Below are positions 28,301 to 37,300 of a stretch of 64,000 bases of DNA, one piece after another. Origin of the DNA: Spongilla lacustris (lineage: Eukaryota; Porifera; Demospongiae; Spongillida; Spongillidae). Position 1 is the stretch's first letter. Each line of letters opens with the position of its first letter. The notes under the pieces were generated by a model that saw nothing but the letters and a program-made list of their open reading frames with translations, did no database searches and was not told the origin of the DNA. The stretch lies in contig OX442418.1 of NCBI GenBank assembly GCA_949361645.1, forward strand, positions 276,001 to 340,000, read 5' to 3'. The position numbers and the translations under genes are program-made.

Positions 28301-31300
28301 GACCCCAAACTGTACTTTACCATAGATAAATGGTGTAGTGTGAAGTGCCGAAAATAGGAAGTTGGTAGCTTTAACCGCTCGAAAATTATAGCAATTCAAA
28401 CGTAATGCCATTTTTAAAACTTTTTTTTAAAAATAATATGCGCTACACCTTTTCCCGTTAACGATCAAATAGATAGGTTCTGAATATCGATTTTTGGATA
28501 TGGTTCTGAATATCGATTTTTCTTGTGAGTCAGTTTGGTCCCAGGCCACTCTGCCAGTCTGTTTTGGTGGTATTGGGGTTCGTAGAGCTTCTCAGCTTGC
28601 ACCGTCTGCCTTCTTGGCCTCCGCTGCTGGTTCCTACAACCTCATCAACCAAATTTTGCCTGCCCGGTTTTCTGGCATTCCATACACAGCTGTTGATGCT
28701 GCTGTTACTCAGTGGAGAGAGGGTCACAGCTATCCACCTCCTGTCTCTCCTTCATCTTCCAGACAAAAGGCATGGGACCTCCCTCACGTGGAAGAGACAT
28801 ATGATCAGCTCCTGCAAGGTGCCTCTGACTGCAGGTCTCGTGCCAGGTTACTGGCTGCAGCCACTAAAGAGTCTGGGGCCTGGTTGCATGCCCTCCCTGT
28901 CTCTTCCCTAGGCCTGCAAATGGATGATCACACAACCAGGATAGCTGTTGGTCTCCGTCTGGGTACACCACTTTGTCAACCCCACATCTGCCACCACTGT
29001 GGAGGTCATGTTGATGCCCTCGCTACTCATGGGCTCAGCTGCATTAAAAGCCAGGGTCATTTTTCAAGGCATGTTGCTATCAATGCCATTATACATTGGT
29101 CACTGGCAGCAATAAACGTACCATCAACACTTGAGCCCATTGGCCTATGCAGATCAGATGGCAAGCGACCTGATGGTTGTTCCATTGCCCCATGGAAGTC
29201 TGGCCAGTGTCTTGTTTGGGACTTTACTTGTGTGGACACCTTCGCAGCATCATACATGTCTGATGCCACAAGGGAAACTAGAGCTGTAGCCACAGCTGCT
29301 GAAGCCAGGAAGAGGGAGAAGTATGCTCTGCTGTCAAAATCCCACCATTTTGTCCCAGTAGCAATAGAGACCTCAGGTGCCCTTGGCCCTGATGCTCTCA
29401 GTTTGCTCACGGATATCAGCAGGCGTCAGCAGAGCATCACTCATGACCACCAGTCTCTCCCTTTCCTTCTGCAAAGAGTGTCCATTGCACTCCAGCAGGG
29501 CAATGCTGCCTCTGTAATGGGCACCACAAGTAGTGTGTAATTTATATAGTGTGTGTAATTTATATAGTGCATTTATTTAACTTTGTACACATGAGTACCT
29601 ATCATTATAAATATTAATTGTAGTTAAAAAAAATCAAATAGAATAAAATCTTTCTAGAACCCGCGTGACGTATTACGCAATACAGCAACCTACAACTACT
29701 CAACGGATGGAGGTTATCCCCGGGCTAATCGCGGCTACTGGTGTGCTGACGGCTATCTCCTGCACCGCTTCCATTGCGGGAATAGCTTTGCTCGTGTATC
29801 TCAAAGGATACAAGCACTTCCTTTATCGACTAACGCTCCACCTTGCGCTCGCAAGTTTTATGCGCTCACTATTTATTGGTCTGAGTGTTATACCTGTAGA
29901 CGTTGCGCTTAGCAACAACACGTACATAGTACAGTTCCCACGAACAGATGGGTCGTGTGCCTTTCTCGGTGGAGCTCGACAGTACACGTACCTCTGGTGC
30001 GCTGCCGCCATCATGTGGACCTGCCTGTATGTGATCAAGAAAGGTATCCGAGGCAACAATCCGCGCGGATACGACCCCAAAGCAAACAAGTGGTCCATTC
30101 TAATCAAGCGTCACAAGTACGAGATAGCCGGCCATCTCACAGCAGCACTAGTGCCTTCCTTGGTATTTTGGATTCCGTATATTGAGCGTGCCTACGGACT
30201 GAATGGCCCGTGGTGCTGGATCCATGACTTCAATGGTGACCGTGATGGAAACGGGATATTCGCCTTCAGGATCGTGTTTCGCCTCCCCGTCATTATCGGA
30301 TCTCTCACGTGCGTCTTTCTAATGAGCTACATCCTAGGCAAGTACTGCAGAAAGGCACGCTTGCAGGATGATCACTGGCAGCTGATAGCTGTACGAAAGG
30401 TGGCGCCCATAATGATCTACCCAATCTTTTTCGCCTTCGCTTCTGTGGGCAGTATTCTACATACCATATTGGGGAACACTCTACATGTCTCGGACACTAG
30501 TGGCACAATCTATGCCTTGGAGATGGTGTTCTTGACCATATTCTTCGTCTACGACATGTCCATCCCTCTAAGCCTGTTCCTGCACAAGGAGGTTAGAGTG
30601 TCACTATCTAACCAGTGTGTCTGCAGAAGGCTGGGAGGTGACCACCGTGACTATTATGTGAGCTATGAAGATTATGATGATAACATCATCAATGGATAGC
30701 GCCATGCCAACGCCTGAGACCAGACCACAGCAGCTGACAGTTGGGAGCATGTGTGTGATATGTTTCTTCCATTACTATGCAGCCACTGCAGTCTGCTGTT
30801 TTTTTAATACTATTTTTAAATATATCCTTTTACCTTTTCCTGCTGTATGACAATTAGTAGTACACGGAAAACAAATGTGTTGTTTAGTGATGTAATTAAA
30901 GAAAAGGGCCTGACTTCAACCTTACACCCAGAGTCCTGATGTGTCGACAAAAAATTTATCTGCCTCATAAATCCCAAGTCCACTTTACGGACAAGGCACA
31001 TGGCTCACGTAACAGAGCTACACATGGGTACATGAGCCCACATGGCTGTAGGTACATGAGCCCACATGGCTGTAGGTACATGCGCCAAGATGGCTGTAGG
31101 TACATGAGCCCACATGACTGTAGGTACATGAGCCCACATGACTGTAGATACATAAGCCAACATTGCTGTAGGTACATGAGCCCACATGGCTGTAGATACA
31201 TAAGCCAACATTGCTGTAGGTACATGAGCCCACATGGCTGTAGGTACATGACCCCACATGACTGTAGGTACATGAGCCCACATGACTGACTGTAGGTACA

Positions 31301-34300
31301 TGAGCCAACATGGCTGTAGATACAGTACATAAGCCCACATAGCTGTCCCACATGGCTATAATCCAGTTGATCACAATGCACCACACATCCCCGCATCACA
31401 TGATGCCACCACATCCCCTTCAGAAACCACACAGCTGCTTACCATAGTCAATGGATGACCCAGCAACCTTGCAGGAGCCAGCGCCCCAGGTAATGGTCTT
31501 CATCCCACACACCAGAGTCTTCACCATAGTACGGCAGTCAGTGACCGATAAGGGAATGACCATGCTCATGGCCGCCATGGAGCTAGCTAATGACACAAAA
31601 GAAGGTGGGACATGAGAACAGTGGTCACACCCCCACATCACCCACCACTACCTATGGGGGGTGCACAAAAGGTAGCCTTAAATCATTTATGTCGTAACAC
31701 ATTTATGCAACATATAAAAGTTATAATGGCAGGCGAGGGGGGGGCAAAAAACAAAGTGAAAGACACCATCCCCCAACATTGAAGAGCTCATCGAGAGCAT
31801 CACGAATATGCTATTATTTTTTTCAGGGGGGTCTAGGAAAAAAAGTTATGAGATATCAAAGTTAGGGGGGGGGGGGGGGGGGGTCTTGGCCAAAAAAAAA
31901 TTTAAAAAAAAATTCATCATTTTTCTTAATTTTTTTTTTTGCACTTTAGCTCGCACTACAGCAACATAATGATGGAATCATATTGTTTGTAGTGTTCATG
32001 GGTGTCCAATTCGTGCAAAGATATGGCTTAACTGCCTATCTAGTGCGATTGTAAGCTATTTCATTCATATTATCACGTGACTGAGACACAATTCGTGGGC
32101 GTGGCCTTCATACCAATTCACTACCCAATAGTGCAACAATTGAAGCGTCGCAAAGCAATGTAAAGATAAAAACTATACTAACGCTACTAAGTAAGCCACG
32201 GATACACCTGGTACTAAGTAACATGCATGAGGTCACGCCGACTCACGCCTCACGCGAGCATGCCCCGCCTGCTATTGTTTAAACGAGTACTTTACGAAAT
32301 CATGAACGATAATGCGTGCCATTCTTCAAAATCTTGTTGGAGTACCGCAAACCTTAATTGATGGGCAGGGATGTAATATTCGATAGGCCTACAGCCTGTG
32401 CATTACGTCATGGCACGAGAGACTGAGTATCGCGAAATTCTATGGTACAAGTGAAACAGCGTCTCCAGCTGCAAGCAACGAAGTGACAACACCTACAACA
32501 GCAATCTGCAACGAAGCCTGCTTTCAATTTGTAATATTATCTTCATTGTAGGTGTGGTCAATTCTCAATTACGTAATTATTTTAAGGGGCGTGGTCGAAA
32601 AATGGGCGTGTTCGAAGGCGGAGGGGGGGGGGGGGGGGTTGACGTGGCCCTTGGTTTTAAGAATTTTTGGGATGGTGTCTATAACTTTTTTTTTTGCCCC
32701 CCCCTCGATGGCAGGAAAAAATGTGACGTAAGAACTATGAATATGATTGTGGCAACCTTTACCTTGACCCCTTACATGTACCTTGATCCCTCATCCCACC
32801 CTCCCCTCTCACACCCTCCCACATGTACCCAATGTGGAGGGAGCAGGTGATCCAGGCTTCTTCACCCCATCTCCATTTGGAGTGCCACTGGCAGCTGCAG
32901 CCTCGTGGTTGGGGCTAACCCCCGGATCACTGGGGGTGTGGCAGTGCTTGAACAGCTCTGGGATCTGGTACTGGGCTATGGCCTGGAACTTGAGCACAAA
33001 GACCTCCATCATCTTCATGAGCAGCTCCCTGGCCGCCGGGTCCTGCTCAGACTTCAGCCTGATGCACTCCACAAGGTTCAGTAGCAGCTTGCACGACATC
33101 ATCTGGATGCTCACTGGGATGGTGTCGTCATGGACATTCTTGGAGAACAGGTGGACAGCCATAGACAGCTGCTGGAGTGTGAGCTGAGTGCGAATATGGT
33201 GGATGAGGTCGGCAAGAATGCTATAGGCTAGAGACCTGTGTGGGTATGAATATGTATGATTTAATAGCAAAGGAAATATGTATTGATGATCACCTCACAC
33301 TACACCCTCACATCTCACACTACACCCTCACATCTCACACTACACCCTCACATCTCACACTACACTCACATCTCACACTAGTCACATCTCACACTACACT
33401 CACATCTCACACTACACTCACATCACACACTACACCCTCACATCTCACACTACACCCTCACATCTCACACTACACTCACATCTCACACTACACTCACATC
33501 TCACACTACACTCACATCTCACACTACACTCACATCTCACACTACACTCATTCTCACACTACACCCTCACATCTCACACTACACATATCTCACACTACAC
33601 TCACATCTCACACTACACTCACATCTCACACTACACTCACATCACACACTACACTCACATCTCACACTACACTCATTCTCACACTACACCCTCACATCTC
33701 ACACTACACATATCTCACACTACACTCACATCTCACACTACACTCACATCTCACACTACACTCACATCTCACACTACACTCACATCACACACTACACTCA
33801 CATCTCACACTACACCATCACATCTCACACTACACTCTCAAAGCAAAGCTCTTATCTTAATACTCCCAGGGATTCAGCCCCAAGTTTGCAACAGGGGGTG
33901 GGTTTTGAGGGGAATAGGCAAAACTCCCTGACTCCACCCCTTCAGGGGGGGGGGGTACATATCCCACTTCATACTCACCTGACACTCTCTCTGGTGGTCC
34001 ATCCTGACCCGATCAACAGGCTCTCGTCAAACAGATGATCGATGCAAGGCAGAAATTTGTTGCGCAGATCAGTGGCCAGAATGTGTCTGGCAGCGATGAG
34101 GAGCTCCTTCCTGAGGTGGGCCACCTCCTGAGGACAGTTCTTAAGCAATGCCACCATGCCCTGCACCAGGTTAGACGCATACGAGGCAACTTGCTCCTGT
34201 GTGTGTGTGGGGGGGGGGGAGGGGAGAAGGGGGGGAGCAAGAGGTACAGTGTAGGGGGAGGGGGCAGTTTGTGGGGGAGGGGCAGTGTGTGGGGGGGAGG

Positions 34301-37300
34301 GGGCAGTGTGTGGGGGCAGTGTGTGCAGATGAGGAGTAAGGCTTCCGCATGACTTTACATGACAGTTGTAGCAGCAATGCACCACAAAAGACCACTGCAC
34401 TTTACAATGAAAATTGTAGAGGTCTTCTAGCAAGCTGTTTTGAATATTAGCAAGCACAGCCATACATGCCTCAATGAATATCAAAGTTGCTGTACATTAT
34501 TGTCAGATTAATTAATCAGAAGTTACTTTACGTCTATTAGAGGCTATGAAGTTTAATAATTACTAACTTAACCATCCATACATGTACATTCATTTAGACC
34601 TATAATCCTATTGATAGTTATGTGGACACACGGTACATATATGTATCACCCATACACACACTAAAGTACGCACACAAAAGCACATATACACACACATGCA
34701 CACATACAAACACACACACAACAGCATATATACATACACACACACATGCACACACACATGCACACACACACATGCACACACACATGCACACACACACATG
34801 CACACACACACACATGCACACACACACACATGCACACACACACACATGCACACATGAGCACCTTCGTTGACAGCACACCTGATATATCCTGATGATGTAT
34901 GCAAGGAAAGAGAGGAACTTGATCTGAACAGCCATGAAGTCAACGTAGAGCTCCTTGTTAAAGTTAGGGGACATCTTGGCCTTCTGGGAAGGCTGGAGCA
35001 CAATGGTCTTCATGGTGAGGGGGATGAACTCCCCTACCACAGCGTGAACCGTCTGCTTGTACAGCTGGAGGGAGGAAGGGAAGGAGGGAGGGAGGGAGGG
35101 AGGGAGGGAGGGAGGGAGGGAGGGAGGGAGGGAGGGAGGGAGGGAGGGAGGGAGGGAGGGAGGGAGGGAGGGAGGGAGGGAGGGAGGGAGGGAGGGAGGG
35201 AGGGAGGGAGGGAGGGAGGGAGGGAGGGAGGGAGGGAGGGAGGGAGGGAGGGAGGGAGGGAGGGAGGGAGGGAGGGAGGGAGGGAGGGGAGGGAGGGGAG
35301 GGAGGGATACATGAGTACCAGAACGGGAAGGGGAGGAGGAGGGAGGGTTAATAACACCTGATTACCTGATACATCAGTACCACAATGATGGGCAATTCCG
35401 CGAGGACCTTGAGAGATGCAGCTGCCTTAGGAAGTGCAGACTGTAGAGTGGGTGAGTAGAAATAGACCATATATGGGCACACATGCTAGCCTTATATGGG
35501 CATACATAGGTGCCTTATATGGGCATACATGCTAGCCTTATATGGGCATACATGCTAGCCTTATATGGGCATACATGCTAGCCTTATATGGGCATACATG
35601 CTAGCCTTATATGGGCATACATGCTAGCCTTATATGGGCATACATGCTAGCCTTATATGGGCATACATGCTAGCCTTATATGGGCATACATGCTAGCCTT
35701 ATATGGGCATACATGCTAGCCTTATATGGGCATACATGCTAGCACTTACAGAAGGAGCCTTGACCACTTCCTCTCCACTCACTCCTCCCCCTCCTGATGG
35801 CCCAGTGCCCCCAGGTGCCCCTCCCCCTGCTCCTCCACTGCCAACATCTCCTTCAGAAGGTTCAAATAATGTCTGCTGAAATGGAGAAGCATGGTAGATA
35901 GATGATGGATGGGTTAGTTCCATTGGGGGTAAATACATGGCTCCCATCCCCCCACAAGTGCAGCCTCCCAAAGGTAAACACAGCAGTACATCAGACCTAG
36001 GATCACCCAGGTCACCAGGTCACCAGGGCACCAGTGCACCAGGTCACCAGGGCACCAGGTCACCAAGGCACAGGTCACCAGGACATTCAGTTAAATAATC
36101 ACTCAGGTTTTACCCATCTATCAGATCACCATGGTCACCAAAGTGATGGCCATATAGATGCTGGTGGCTATTGGAGGTAAGGATGTCTCACCATTGTCTT
36201 AGGTAGTTCTGTATACACCGTTTTCACAAACTGAAGAAATCTCATTATCTGAAAACAAGAGGATATTTACAAAACAAACATTCAAACCTCCTCAGCCCTA
36301 GACCACCCCATAGCCCTCCTCAGCCCCAGACCACCCCACAGCCCTCTCAGCCCCAGACCACCCCATAGCCCTCCTTGGCCCCATAGCCCTCCTTGGCCCC
36401 AGACCACCCCATAGCCCTCCTCAGCCCCAGACCACCCCATAGCCCTCCTTGGCCCCAGACCACCCCATAGCCCTCCTCAGCCCCAGACCACCCTCCTCAA
36501 CCACCCACCTCTGGAGTGAGAGAAGGCCTGAACTGCTTGTGCAGTTCAATGATGACCCTTAGGCACACCAACACATTCTCTTCATTCTCAATCTAAAGTG
36601 AAGACATCAAGTAAGTAACCAACATACATAGCCACCTCAGGTGAGCACACCACCATTACATCATACATAGCCACCTCAGGTGAGCATACCACCATTACAT
36701 CATACATAGCCACCTCAGGTGAGCATACCACCATTACATCATACATAGCCACCTCAGGTGAGCATACCACCATTACATCATACATAGCCACCTCAGGTGA
36801 GCACACCATAATATTAAATTTTTCTCATGCGCATCAACTGCTTTAAATCTCATTGCCATGCAGCTGTGACATCACCAAATGTCACGAGGCTCGTACCAGA
36901 AGCGTTACTCATCAGAGGTGTAACGTCAATCGATATGTCGCCACAGTCGTTACACCTCTGGTACCAGTCACAACTCTGTTACAAAAGGCGCAACTTTTGG
37001 TCGTGTGGACAACACAAAGTGCAATAACATGCACACAATAACGAGGTACATTGCACTACTTAACCCCTATTCACCCGATGTCCCCTATGAAGGACAAATG
37101 TCTTGTGTAAGGGCAATTTTTGAAGCCGTTTTTATATGTGACCTCAATAAATTTAAATAGCGGAAACAGGCAGCTCTCGAGTTACTCTCGCTGGTGGTGT
37201 GACTTTTAAAAGGGTTAACGGAAAAGATTGGGCAGTAGATCAAAGCATACGCGCCAGGTGTACGCATGTCTCGAAAAAGAAGGAATTAATGAATGAATTA

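Larger units (their letters stand above)
18590..31442. other. TRRAP: Giant TRRAP intron 14 hosting nested genes
   Basis: The 12,853-bp intron splits the codon between exons 31443-31586 and 18451-18589 ([10 protein letters not shown] reading). It is several times longer than any other TRRAP intron seen here. It contains four antisense 7TM genes, a retroelement 3' fragment, a Ty3/gypsy-like scrap, a 711-bp palindrome, MITEs and several tandem repeats. No TRRAP-like coding sequence is recognisable inside it. Confidence 0.9.
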
